A DNA stretch of 64,000 nucleotides from Dioscorea cayenensis subsp. rotundata (Eukaryota; Streptophyta; Magnoliopsida; Dioscoreales; Dioscoreaceae): contig NC_052496.1 in assembly GCF_009730915.1 (NCBI RefSeq), positions 977,875-1,041,874 of the forward strand, given 5' to 3'. This document shows positions 1 through 12,484 of this stretch, in pieces. Each line of letters starts with the position of its first letter. The stretch's first letter is position 1. The notes beneath the pieces were generated by a model. That model saw only the letters and a list, made by a program, of their open reading frames with translations. It was not told the origin of the DNA and searched no databases. The position numbers were made by a program, and so were the translations under genes.

Positions 1-900
1 GGTCGAGAAAGTTTAGTTTAAACACACATAAATATGAAACTTTTATGGATGAATATGCATACAAACAGTAACTTTATACACAAATAGATTGCTAAATACC
101 ATGATACCAATTGAGTTTATTATATGTATATATATTGGCTTCAGTGTGTGTCATGTGCGGTGAAAGTTCGAATTTTTCAACTCACAGATAATATTACAGC
201 TCGAATTTTTCAACTTACAGACAATATTACAACCCACACTCATGATACAGCTCAAATTTTTCAACTCACAGATAATATTACAGTCCACACACACTCATGA
301 GACAGACATTTGTCACCCTTTTAATATATATATATATATATATTAGTTTCATGGTTATATAAGCTAAATAAAGAATTTTTTTTTTCTTAATAGTGATTTA
401 GTTTGCTAAATATCAGTATTTATATAGCCTGGATTCAAACAAAAAATACTTAGAATGAGGCTCATCCTTATATATATATATATATATATATATAAAGAAT
501 GGTGGAGAAATTACTGACGACCACAGCCACAGGTATAGGATTTAAACTATCAACTTTGAGGTAGGAGGAAATTAATATACCAACTGCCAAATCATATGAA
601 TATATATTTTGGGACAAGAAATGAAAGTTTTCTCTATATAAGGATCTAAAACTTAATATTGATACATTAGCAATTTCAGAGCAGCAACAAAGAAGCACCA
701 CTAATAAGTATAAACAAGAGAAGGAACCCATGTATACATTAACTCTGTGATCTTATAAGCAGCTAGTCGTCAAGTAGAATGAACAATTTCTCTCCTTATG
801 AATCAGCCGTACATCGAATATACATACAAGAACGGTTTTTTACATTGATCCCAGAAAAAAAAATTTAAAAAAGGAAAGCTTGAAGAGGCTTGTGAAGAAC
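1..900. other. AT-rich spacer downstream of GLYK
   Basis: No gene is visible. The stretch holds TA dinucleotide runs near 324-345 and 470-495, a short tandem array at about 166-292 (separate entry) and, towards its right end, the probable 3' untranslated region of the glycerate kinase gene. Small ORFs here are AT-run artefacts. Confidence 0.6.
166..292. repeat. Three-unit degenerate tandem repeat
   Basis: A core of about 33 bp (TCGAATTTTTCAACTCACAG followed by ATAATATTACAG) occurs three times. Units two and three carry an extra CCACACTCATGA-like segment. The first unit follows a GGTGAAAGTTCGAAT stretch that resembles a tRNA B box, so the array may derive from a SINE. Family not established. 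Confidence 0.55.
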
Positions 901-3482
901 TCAGCTGGCCAAGATGGGATTCCTCTCATCGTCGATGTCAACAACAAGAAGGCGATCTGGGTTCAATCCCCTCGGGCCCTCAGAGTAGAGTGTTGGAAGG
1001 TAAGCTTTGTATGCTGGCAAGTATCGAGACACAAAATCTAAAACCTGCAGAGTTTATTGAGATTTTAAATTCACATCAACAATTACCTAATATATAAGAC
1101 TCCTCAAACATCATTCCAAGAAATCAAGTCATTTATAACAAAGTAAATCACTTGCAAAGCCATAAATTTAGAGTGTGCCTCAGAAATGTTGCATGTACGA
1201 AGATGTGATATGAGATATTACCTCCTCGTTAGACATGCCTGGTTTCCCATCTTTCCTCATAGCTATCTCAGCCTGGAATTGAAAAGAATAATACATGCAA
1301 TTCATCACAGATAAAACCAAAATACTAAAGGCAATATAAGTTTCTTCTTCAACATATAAAACTAACCTGCAATCGCCATTGGTATACACAAGTTGGTTCC
1401 CTTATCTTGATAATTATCCATGCTTCAATGAACTTGTCCCATGCATCATAATAAGCTTCCAGATTCTTGTTGACGATTTCCAGCTAACAAAATGAAAGAC
1501 CGAAAGGGTTGATTTGGTATCATTGACTGCTAGAGATCCATGCAAACATTTACTTTAATTTATAATCAGGATTCACCTGTGGGTCTACAGCTTTGACAAC
1601 TTCATTTGGAAGAGGTTTGAACCCAAGCATCCAGCCTTCAAACAATATAACCTGATCACTCCAGTTAGTTACAAATACCATGATGCAATAAGGAGTTCAC
1701 TTCTACGACTTGCAACTTGTTGCAACTTTTCTAATTAAGATTTTCTTACTGTTAGAGGCCCTTTAACTTCTGGCCACGTGGAAGGATCAGATCTGTCACC
1801 TCTTCCACCATATGCAGACTATATACAGAAAGAAAGGTCTTGAGTGAAAATCAATCAATGAATATCAAGATAAAAGAAGGCAGTGGTATGCCTATTATGT
1901 ACCTTATCATAACGTGGAAGCTTCATCTTCATACCTGAAATTTCAAATTAAATGGAGTCATTGGAACGTTGTTCCTTGTTAGTCAAATCACTTAAGTGGA
2001 AGTAAAACACAGAATTTTGCAATAAGATAGTAAAGAATCCAGGGATTAGAGATCTCACATTGTCTACAGAAATTGGTAAGTAGAGAAAAGCCTGCAAGAT
2101 TCAGATGATTCTATATAGAGAGTGAGGATGGTACCTTCCTTTGTCAACTTCTTTAAACCAGTAAGCGTACTAACTGAAAATGGCAGATCATGGCTTCCGG
2201 CATTCCCACGGAACTGAAAGTGTGTGACAACCAGATGGTATTCACAAAATTTCCATTGAAAGTAAACTTCATCAGGTCAAGCTTCAAAATTCAGGAGAGG
2301 TACATAAAACAGAATCTAATCTACACAAAAAACAGTAAACTTTTTGACACCTCCAAAAGAGCATTTCCAGGGTGTTGGTTCCTTAACTTAGCCTGATCCT
2401 CTGCTGTCAAATAAAAATCATCTATCGACAATGTTGCAGAATTCCTGACCAAATTTAATAAAAAAGAAATCATAGTAATAATAAGTTCATGTATATGCTT
2501 GCAAGTTTGATGGAATTTTCTCTAGCAATCAGAAAGACAAATAAGAAAGTTCAGTTCACAAAGTTCAAATTTTTTAGATCCTCAAGGTCTGACCTTCCAG
2601 ATCGTCTGAAAAGATAATCAAGGGCAAACACCAGAGTTGTTTTCCCACTACCTTGAGGAGCACTAATACCAATCTGCAAACAAGAAATGGATTTTTTTTT
2701 TTTTCTCTGAGAGCACATTTATAACAAGGCTTTGTTTTGATGGAGACAGCATAAAGGAAAAGAATAGAGAAGTTTCTTTCTCAATCAATGCAATTGCTTT
2801 AATTTTCTTATCAATATCATTCCCCTCATGGAAGCCCAGTTGAACTATTGGAAACTAAACCAAAATCATAGAAGGAAATTGGGTCAAGAGAGAGAAGAAT
2901 ACCACGAGAGGAGGCGGAACCTCATCTCCATCAGCGAATTGGGAACAATGGCGCGAAATCTGGTCTTCACACCAGACAAAAACAGGAATATAGTAATGGT
3001 AGAGCCTCATCTTCTGCGGAGCAGTGAGGCGGAGCTCGTTCAATTGAAACAAGTTACAGAGGTGGACACCGCACGCCAGCCACTTGTCGAGGGAGTCAGC
3101 AACAATCTCAGGAGTGTAGCCCAGTTGTTCAAGCAAAGGGCCAGAACAAATGAAGTCAAAGAGATCATCCACGGACGACACCAGAGCGGAGGACTTGGGG
3201 AATAATGAGTAGACGACGGGGCCAGCGACGCGGCCCTTGATTGTGATACCAGTGTTAGCATGTCCGGGAATGGGAGGATGATGAACTGGCGAACAAGAAG
3301 ACGATGAAGGAAACGCGAATAGAAAAACAAGAATGAAGGAATGTTAGGAGCTGACCAGGTTTCAGAGAGAAGAGAGAGCGGAAGAGGGCCATTCCCGAGG
3401 TTTGAGATCTGGATGAAGGGGAAGAAGAGCTTGGGAGCGACCATGGCTGCGGGGATCGGGACGATGCAATGAGAACCGTCAT
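901..3482 (-). CDS. D-glycerate 3-kinase, chloroplastic (multi-exon)
   Basis: Photorespiratory enzyme that phosphorylates D-glycerate to 3-phosphoglycerate with ATP in the chloroplast stroma, the last step of the C2 cycle. Exon 1 (3356-3482) encodes a Ser/Leu-rich transit peptide. Exon 2 (2903-3285) encodes the N-terminal region with DLFDFICSGPL, LCNLFQLNEL and YHYYIPVFVWCEDQ, all typical of plant GLYK. The next exon (about 2590-2675) has the Walker A loop APQGSGKTT followed by LVFALDYLFR; its lysine is about residue 181. Later exons give SIDDFYLTAE, FRGNAGSHDLPFS and EIAMRKDGKPGMS, and the protein ends DIDDERNPILAS. I chose the ATG at 3482 because it is in frame with the transit-like exon; an in-frame ATG 30 codons downstream is an alternative. 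Splice sites between 901 and 2590 were only partly traced. It looks intact. Confidence 0.93.
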
Positions 3483-3569
3483 CGGGGGCGGGAGGAGGAG
3501 GAGGAGGAGAGAGACGGAAGGCAAAGCCAAGGAGGGCCTGCTCTGCTGCTATCCGATCAGTGACCACGT

Positions 3570-4900
3570 GGAGGCACTTGTTTAAGCTAACAAAGCTTGG
3601 CGTGGCTGCCCACTTGCTCCTCTTTTTTTTCTTTTTTTTTTTAAAAAAAATAATAAAAAATAATTTTTTTTAAAAAATAATAATAAATTTTGTGGAAATT
3701 GCTAACCAATCTCTTTTTTTTTAACAATTTAAGAAAAAATTATTTTAGCTTTATGTAAAACATTTACAAAGTGGAGCAGCTCTAGATTTCATTGTTTAAA
3801 TTTATTAAGGAATTTCTTTATTTTACTAATATTAAACAAATATTTAATATATATATTAACAAAATCGGCAAATCATGTGCTCTCATCCCACTACAGTAAA
3901 AATAATCAAACTTGTGACATCACTCATAATTAAAAAAAACCCGTAACCCATGGCAATAGCATAGATTGTTGAGTCTATTGGTAAAATTATATGTTTTTTT
4001 AATAATAATAAATGTTTATCTGTTTTTTTAATATTTGTAATAATAGCAAGAAAACATATATAACTAATAAATTAAATTTTTGAAAAAAAAATAAAAAAAA
4101 AAATTGCTAGCGCGCGTTACTTTGCACCTACAGATAGATACAATTATACAAACCATACTGCTCCGAGTACTCTTACCAATCTAATGGTGCCCTATTGCAT
4201 TTCCCAGGAGACGTACAACAACCACACCAACCTAACAACGCCTTGCTAATGTTTCGGTCAGAGCTCGAGTTTGTTATTCTCTAACAAAGCATTAAGCATA
4301 CATGACACTAGAGAAAAAACAAAGGCCTAAGGCATGTTAAAGAATGAGACCTGCAGCAATAAGTAGCTGCGCAATATAATTTTGACAGTCACTTCACATC
4401 TTTTTCCAAAAATAACACATACAGAGAAAATGTCAGAACAATCACAGTGTCCACCATTGACATAAATTCAAGCTGGATCCAGACAAGCGAAGGAAAAGAG
4501 AAGGGAAAATACAAAATGAAGTGAAGCAAATCATATGATTCATTCTGTATTAAATATGCCAAATATAGCACAAGTTTGTTACAAGCCAAAACCGAACAAT
4601 CATGACAAGAAAGCTTGAAGTAAGTTAGCCATTTGGCATGTAATTTCAAGCTGTAACAATGTATCTGTTAAATTTTTTTTTTTCCTTTTTTTAACTTTAC
4701 AGGCATGACAGGAATTAACAACCAGAGCACAATTTTCAGACAATATAAAAAACAACTAAGGATACAGCTACCATAACTGAGGAGAGGAGAAAAACAAATA
4801 CACTGAGAAGATCCGCAAACAGAATTTGCTGAAACCTTGAAAAATGAGGGTTACCACAATGTTAGCCTGAAACCTCTGTTAATAGCTTCCTCTTCAATGG
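3570..4900. other. Spacer between GLYK 5' end and cyclin 3' end
   Basis: AT-rich, with poly-A/T runs at 3620-3760 and 4080-4110. The first few hundred bases should hold the GLYK promoter, including a CACGTGG G-box near 3565. The right third (from about 4380) probably contains the cyclin 3' untranslated region. No convincing gene or bounded transposon seen. Confidence 0.5.
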
Positions 4901-4917
4901 GGGAGCAACATAGTCAT

Positions 4918-7900
4918 TCAGCAGAAGAGTGAGTGAGGCAGCTTTGGAGAGGTCAAAGTAGCCACATTCTCAAACTGTCATGAATGTAAAAATCCTGAGC
5001 AGTAAGAGACCCATGTACATATATATACACATGCATAGATAGATACATATAAATATACCAACTGGCATTTCTATGTTTAGTATGCAACCGTTGTTAAGAA
5101 AAAAGAGTTGAATAAGATGAGTGCTTTATATATATATATATATATATAAATTAAACAAATTTGGTAAGTTACTCGCTTCACCAAGACAAGTACGACATAG
5201 TCAAAAGGTGAAATTTTTAGCTAGAAATATGGTAAATCATTGGGTTTTATTGCCTACAAATTAGAGAGGCTATTCAAATTGTAGATATACTACACAGACA
5301 GATTGATTTTCTACAGCATGTGCATGCTGTCTAAAATCGTCATGTACATGCAAAATAAAATTTTTGAAGTAAAAATGAGAGACCAATTTACAGAACAAAC
5401 TCTGGTATACAAAAGATGATTTTCTACCCACTCTAGGTGGGCAATTACATATCAGTTCATGTGACTATTAGACTATATTCACCTATCTAGTTGTTAATAC
5501 ATTAGTCAGTTATACTGAAATCTTTCAAAAAAAAATATGATGTTTTATATAAAGCAGTTGACATGTTGAATACCTTCTGCTGCTTATACTTTTCACGTAC
5601 TGAATTTAGGGGACAATTTCTCAAGTTTGTCTGCAAATCTTGCATTGCTAGAACTACCGGTGTTAGATCTGAAGCCTTGTATGATGTGTAGTGTTCAAGT
5701 GTTGGATTCTACAGGAAAACAAAAGAAACAAGTTCAGTATTTGACAACAAATAAACAGAGAATTCATACACAGAAACATAATGGAACGCTCTTACCCATG
5801 GGTGTTCAGATTGATCTAGCGTCCATCGAGTAAGGAATACAGCTGACGCAGCAATCTTTGAAGGAAGGTACTTTAGGAAGTCATAATCAACCAGCGTCAA
5901 TTCTGCTAGGTAATTAGCCAAGAACCCCAAGGCGGGTGTAGGAACCTGCATATTAGCAAAATGTAACAAGACGAACAAACTTATTATTCAGTTGTGCAGG
6001 CAGAGTGGTTTGCATATACTCATTCTTTTTTGCTGTAAAAATTAACATATATCATTAATTTCAAATGTGAGTCATTGTACCTCAGAGGAAGTCTGTGCTG
6101 CTCGCAGAAATCTCCTGATTACAATGAAAAGTGCATGTTAGAGACCAAACTTCAGTCATATAAATAAATAATGCATAATGTGAAAAAGCGCCAAACCTAA
6201 GAAATGTTTTTATTGTAGGTACAGACAAGTGAAAACCCTGATAATTGAGTACCTCACTCTCCATTTTCAGTACCTGCCAATATCTTTGACTAGTCAGAGA
6301 CTGCATACTTTCACTGTTTCACATGGCTACATATTAAAGGAAAACCAAATAATTTTCAATAAAAAAGGGCCCACCTCGCCCTTTGTATAAGTGTTGTCTG
6401 TAATGAAGCAAAATTCTTCCACTCGAGGAGCACATATTTCTTCATACTTCCTGCAGCAATTCAACAAACGTAGATGCAATCAGAACTTTATGCAGCTGAA
6501 ATAAAGATGGGTAGTGTATCTATCCCTGTTAACCAGATGAACAACATTAATTCGGTTAAAAAGGAGAAGCAACACAACACAAAAAAAAACTTACGAGGCT
6601 ATTAACATGCAGGTAATGCCAAGCAGTTGCAACCTTTGTCTTTCAATATAGTGTTTAGAGAGAAATCGGTCAATGAGATATACAGTTAGATAGAGGGTAT
6701 CTGGAACAAGCCTATATTCGTCAGAAACCTGAAACAGAACAGTAACTTATTAGAACAAAAAAAATCCTGAAAATGTTTCTGACAAGATATCTCTAAGGAG
6801 ATTTCCAGCGAAAAAATGAACACAGCATCATAAAACTGTTAGGGAGTCTGAATCAGATTCAAGGGCCTAGGAAGCATGCAGTGAATCAGTTGTATTATTA
6901 TCCTCAGAAAAATCATAAAATGAAAGCAATTGCACTCACCCACTACCGCCACCATTAAATATATTATAGTTTTGTGCCCTCTAATTAGGTACTAGGCTGT
7001 CTTGATTCATCTAATACATAAAACCAGAATGCAGCCTTAAAGCTCAAAGATTTGTGAAGAACATCAGATCTGGAAGTATTCATCACAAGGAAAGCTTTCC
7101 AAAGTATTTCACAGAAATTCTATGGAAGTCATTGATCTTCTCTTACTCTCACATGGAAAACTTGAATCTGTATTCCACTGCGGCCTCTTGACTTTTTTTC
7201 AACATGCCCTTAATATTCAAGCAGAAAATCATTCACATGTATCCAGTGAGTGCAACTTGCCCGCTACTTCTAACCTCTGACACGTAGCTATATCTCTAAT
7301 ATTTCCCAACTCTGTAGAAAGCATAGGCATAGTTGACCATAGCCAAGCACTTTAAAATGTTGGAATAGAGGAATGACCAGACCTCCTAAATACCATACAA
7401 AAAGAGTTATGTGGGTATCTGAAACATCACCAAAATGGTAGAGAGCCAAAGGGGAGTTATCTGTAGAACATATGTTTTGGAGTCAATCAGGGTTTCCATT
7501 TCATTACTAGAATTCTTGAATATATAGATTCAATCCACAGAAGTTATAACCTCAGAAGGAGATGTTAACAAACCTCAACTAGCCAATCAATAAGGATGCC
7601 CCTCATGCCATGAGTAATATCTCGCTGCAATCTTTCCATGAAATCAGAACAAGGTCTTCGAATAAGCTGAAGGGAAAAAGAATTAAGGGAAGACCATGAG
7701 AGCAGTATCATGTGAAGCTACAAGTTAAAATGTACCAGAAGAATGATAATCGCAATCACAAAGATAATGTAAAAACCGAAGATGGGATTAAAAACTAAGA
7801 TAAAAACTTTATGATGGCAGGGCATACCTCAGCAGTGTGTAGATTAGCATATATATCAGGGGCATAAAGGCTGCACATTTGAGGATTTGCATGATCACAA

Positions 7901-8967
7901 TCTATGTCCATAATGTCTGAGCATGGTAGTCCAACACAGTCCGCATAAAGTTTACTTTCAACTGCATGGCCAAACTAAAGCCACGTTATTAAATGACCAA
8001 TATCTTCAGATACAATTGAGAAAAAAGTAAATACATAACCAGCTAAATTCAATTATCAGGACATCCCTCAAAATACTAAATAGAATTAGCCGTTCACAAT
8101 TAAAGAAGAAAGGCTAACCATGCCTTGCAAAGATTCACAATTATACTTATTTAGTCGTGGAGATGTACTAAATTATAATTCTCTCCCATAAGAATGTGTT
8201 CAACTTCTAAAGGACTAGTTATTAGAAGGCTAACCATCCTTTAAGCGTCCCAAAAATTGAGGTCCAGCCCCACAACTATGCTCATCAAATAAAGCCGGGC
8301 CACATGTGCTCTCTACGTCCTTGATACTGTCAACATTTTCAGCTGCCAAACTTTTCTCTTCCAACTTCACTAAATCATTGTTTTCCTTAGACCCCATCAA
8401 CTCAGCCTCCTGTTGTCTGTCAGCCATCTTATTATTTGTATCTTTGTCAATCAAACATAGCTTGGAGTTCTTCACAACTAAGCAAGATTTAGCTTTAGCA
8501 GAGCCCAACTTCACCCGCTGTAAAACCCTCGGCTGAAACCAGTAACAAAAATAAATATTATGATTATTAAGAAGGTTAGAAGGAAGATATAACTACATAT
8601 CCACATGAAGACTTCACAAAATAAAAGTAATGACTACAACATCACAAGAGGAAATTTTCCTAACCTGCATTTTTGGAGCATCAATGCAATCCTTTGGTAA
8701 ATTGTTATGGCGAATGTTTTGAACATCCTTAAGGGCAGCCCGCTTTTTTGGTTGACAATTGGCAGTCAAACAAGCAGCATGGCTGTTCTCTTCCATGAGT
8801 GTTCTCTTTGAATTCTCCCGCTGTGTCCTCTTCATTTCTGGTTTTGCAAGAGGTGGATTCAGATGAAGCACCCCACCATTTGCTTGACAGGCAGCAGCCC
8901 GAGATCGAGTGATTCGAACTGTAGGGGCTCCATAACCACCAATCATTTTATTCTCCTTCCCGACCAT
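4918..8967 (-). CDS. A2-type mitotic cyclin (multi-exon)
   Basis: Regulatory subunit of cyclin-dependent kinases in S/G2/M phase, nuclear, turned over by the anaphase-promoting complex. Exon 1 starts MVGKENKMIGGYG with RITRSRAAA, the usual start of plant CYCA2 proteins. A canonical destruction box RAALKDVQN sits at residues 76-84. The middle exons carry DIDCDHANPQMCSLYAPDIY, then the cyclin-box signature MRGILIDWLVE (about 7570-7600), then DEYRLVPDTLYLTVYLIDRF, KYEEICAPRVEEFCFITD and the C-terminal cyclin fold LPSKIAASAVFLTRWTLDQ. The last exon reads FENVATLTSPKLPHSLFC and stops at 4918. The start at 8967 is the first ATG in frame. Length (roughly 480 residues) fits CYCA2. No breaks seen. The A2 group is firm; the member number cannot be assigned. 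Confidence 0.93.
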
Positions 8968-10480
8968 AAAGACAGGCTAGAAGAACAAATGCAACACTTC
9001 AAACAAGCAGCAGCTCGTTAAGCCTGCCAGACAATGATCACCTCATCAGATCAAAATGTAGGTGGCCAATTCAACAAAATGAGACTAGGCCTCTTTTGTG
9101 AAAAGAACGAAAATTTATTTCTCCAAAATCACAATCATAAGTTGATCCAAAGAAGGAAAAAAAAAGGTCAAAACCGAGCACCCCATTTCAAAATTTGGTA
9201 GAAGTCAGAACTTCTATCATGTAAAAATAAGGCAGTTATGTTGAACGTCGTCATATGCCTATGAAACACATTTTCAACTAGGTAGGTTGAATGCCCTCAT
9301 GTCAAAATGTCCATGGACAACAAATTCAGTAGTAGCCATTATCCCATGAAGTAGAAATGGGCTTCGGCATTAAACAGCCAAGTTTTCTCCTTTATGATCC
9401 TATAATATTAGTCCCATTTTAAAATGTGGAATTTATATCCATTAAAGGCCGCTTTAAGATGATATGGCCATTAAATCCCTCTTTAAGATGATATGGAAGA
9501 ATACATCAAGTAACTTGAAAACAATTCTGCGTTCATGTTCTGAATCACAGCATCTCATGTATCAACCAACAGAAAACACAGGAATCGAACCATTCTTCAC
9601 ATCTTTGGGTTATTAAGATAAACAACGGGAAACAAGACAAAAAAATATGAACAATGCTTTACAATTTAATCAGATGCATATTAATGATGATTTATTAGGG
9701 CAATCATCACAAGCATTTCAAGATTCAGATCATCAAGAAGATGATAAGAACATCTCCATGCTTAATCACAGAACCGAAAAAGTAATTATTTGCACGAGAA
9801 AGAAGGGACTAGACTACATTGAGATAATTCAAAAACCTTCGATCAAGCATTTCAAAACACAGAAATGGAATCTTGGAAACCAAAATGACAAAAAAAAAGA
9901 AGAAAAATATAAGAAAAACCCCCCAAAACACTGCGACTCCATCAGTCAATCCCACAGAACTGGCAAGAAATGGGATAAAATCACCAAGATATAAACCAAA
10001 ACACCAGCACACCACCTAGATCCCTCATCATCATATCCTTCTTCAGATCTAAACCAGCACCCACGAAATGCATAAAAAAAACATCAAACCGCCATAAAAA
10101 AACCTCAAGAAACAATCGAAACCATAACAAAAAAATAGCAGCAGCATGGTATTCCAAGAAGCCCATAGAACTTCCGACACCGATCCGCTCTCCAGACACC
10201 AAAACTCTCATAAACCCTAAAAAAACTTCTTTTTTAAAAACCCCGGAAGCTGAAGGGGCGCAATAAGATGAATCAAAATGTGTCTGACCTCGCGCCGCCG
10301 CAGCTCCCCGCGCTCCGACAACGTCCCGGCCGCGGGGGATCGTCGGAGGGCTCGCATCCGACGGCGGAGCAACGAGAGAGAAAGAGAGGAGAGCAAGAGA
10401 GAGAGAGAAAGAAGAGAGAGTGATAGTGAGTGAGATATGATGGCCCTTAAATAAAAAGTTGAAACGAAACAAGAGCGTGA
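8968..10480 (-). promoter_or_regulatory. Probable 5' leader of the cyclin gene with an intron, and proximal promoter
   Basis: Reading the minus strand, a plausible donor (GCGAG|GTCAGA, about 10290) and acceptor (TGTCTGGCAG|GCTTAA, about 9026) would place a first non-coding exon in the GC-rich, GA-repeat stretch at about 10290-10480 and an intron of about 1.26 kb before the coding exon. ORFs in either strand inside the region look spurious. This is inference from splice-site context; a transcript would settle it. Confidence 0.45.
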
Positions 10481-12484
10481 CTCCGTGAGCGGGACGGCGA
10501 ACAGTTCAAATCTCCGCCCCGACAAAACCGGGTTTAAATTTTAAAAATTATTAAAAAAAAAATTTAATTATAATTCATTATTACTCTATTAATTTTTTTT
10601 ATTTTTTAATTTTTATTTTTTTAATTTTTTTTTACATTTACAACCTTGAAAACCTTATATTTTTACTGCTGGTTAGGATTAAAATTAAATTTAATGGAGT
10701 GTAGAGGATGGAAGAAGGAAATTTCCAGAAAATGAGAACGTTTTAAGTGAGTGGGTGAGCATGTGTAACTTTTTCCAAGTGTTTAGGTACTGTCTTTTCA
10801 GTTGTTGCCGGTGGGGGAGTAAAGACTAAAGACTAAAAGACTAAAAGAGTGAGTGAGATGGATGGCCTTAATATATATTTTGGCATTTGAGGGACTTATT
10901 TTGAATTTGAATTCTCTGATGATGGATCAGAGAGACACAGTTGCTTTTCTATGGATGTAGATGTAGATGTAGATGTAGATGTAGATATAGATATAGATGT
11001 AGATGGACCACCACACACACACACTATATAGTAGTAATATGGGGATTGGAAACAGTGGCTGGAGTTTAATAATTTATTATTCTGGGTTTCTTGGAAGAGC
11101 CTTGACTGCACTGCATCTAACTTTGTTTTTTAGAAAGACTAGGGAGTGATTGGTCAAATTAATCTTTTAAATGTGTTTAGAGGTGAGTAATGGAGGATTT
11201 GAATCTAAATATTTCTTTAATTAAAAAACATATTATGCTTTACAATACTAGATTTCAAGATGCATGCGGTGAAAGGAAGACTCTCGGTAATTTCACAGCT
11301 CGAAATTTAAATTTTGAATTTTTTATTTTATTTTATTTACTACTTTACCTTTAATCTAGACATATAGAAATTCTTCTTTTTATTGTTTGTGATCTATCTA
11401 GTGTCAAAAAAATTTTAATTTCTTATCTTTTAAAATATGAGAATTTAAAATTTCATTTCTAAATTAAGATTTAGTCTCAACCTCTAGAAATTAAATTTAC
11501 TTTTGATTTTTTTTTTTGGCTATTTAACTGTGTCAAGATTGTATAATTAATTTGAGCATTAATTCATTCACAGTGTATAGAGAGGATAGTCTGGCTGTCA
11601 GTGAGTGAGCATAGATCAGAGAGGATGCATGCATGAAGTTTGAAACTTTGAATACCAATACTGACACACTTTATATAAATGCAACCCTGCTAACTTTGGG
11701 ACTGAATTTTAGTTCCCTACTTGACATTTGGCCCAGTCATCTCCTATGAAAAAAATAATCACCTAAATTAAAGAGAACTGGATTATATTGGTCCTCCTCC
11801 TCTTCATGATCAAAGTTTTTGAATACATGAAATTTGAATGCAGGAATCCACTTCTCCTCATCTACATCCCAACCAAGTTTTAAACATCAAACATTGATGG
11901 TGAAAGCACATGCACATGAACTGGCCTCCAAAAAGTCTGCAACTTCCCCATCTATTACTTTGATTGCAAATTGGGATGCTTTTTGCTTTTCAGTGCAGGG
12001 AGCAATGACTCCAGCTTTGTGATCTCAATAGTGATGGTTTTTCACAATTTGTACAGTCAGTCAGCGTTTCATTGTACTGTTTTTAAATTAATGTTGAACA
12101 TAAACTCTTAATTATCAACATCTAAAACTATTGATAAACGCTTGGTCTTTGCTATTCATTAATTTCACAATGTATGCTTCTCTTCTCTTCATTTTTAATA
12201 TATGATGCAAAAAGCTAGTCTAGTCCACAATTAATTTCTTTACTTTGTTGTACTGTGGTTGCTTGTGACTGCATTATCAACATTCATTTTCACTTTTACA
12301 TGTTTGGTTGTCTTCCAGAGAAGAAAAAATTAAAATTTATTCTTCTTATTCCATTCATAGCAATCTCTGTTTACATGGAACATGATGTCTCAAAAGAGTT
12401 TGAGTATGTACACAAAGCCAAGACACTCAACATTCAAAGACAGACCTGCTGCCTCCTTAACATGTAAAACAATGATTAAAGTAA
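10481..12484. other. Spacer between cyclin promoter and PnsB3 3' end
   Basis: AT-rich, no recognisable gene. It contains a GTAGAT hexanucleotide array (10954-11004), a short ORF at 11834-12022 without any recognisable feature, and the likely 3' untranslated region of PnsB3 at the right edge. Confidence 0.5.
10954..11004. repeat. GTAGAT/ATAGAT hexanucleotide microsatellite
   Basis: About eight units of GATGTA, two of them changed to GATATA. Flanked by a short CA run near 11010-11025. Simple repeat, likely variable in length between individuals. Confidence 0.85.

Noticed and set aside
166-292. CRISPR-like array
   Set aside because: Only three imperfect units without unique spacers, in plant nuclear DNA. 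It is an ordinary tandem repeat.
3040-3567. 175-residue minus-strand ORF as an alternative start of GLYK
   Set aside because: It begins at GTG and runs in a frame other than the kinase exon. The exon 1/exon 2 splice at 3356/3285 gives a better transit peptide and a continuous frame.
9981-10525. Minus-strand ORFs of 163 and 102 residues
   Set aside because: GC-rich leader and GA-repeat sequence of the cyclin gene; low-complexity Leu/Ser composition and no domain.
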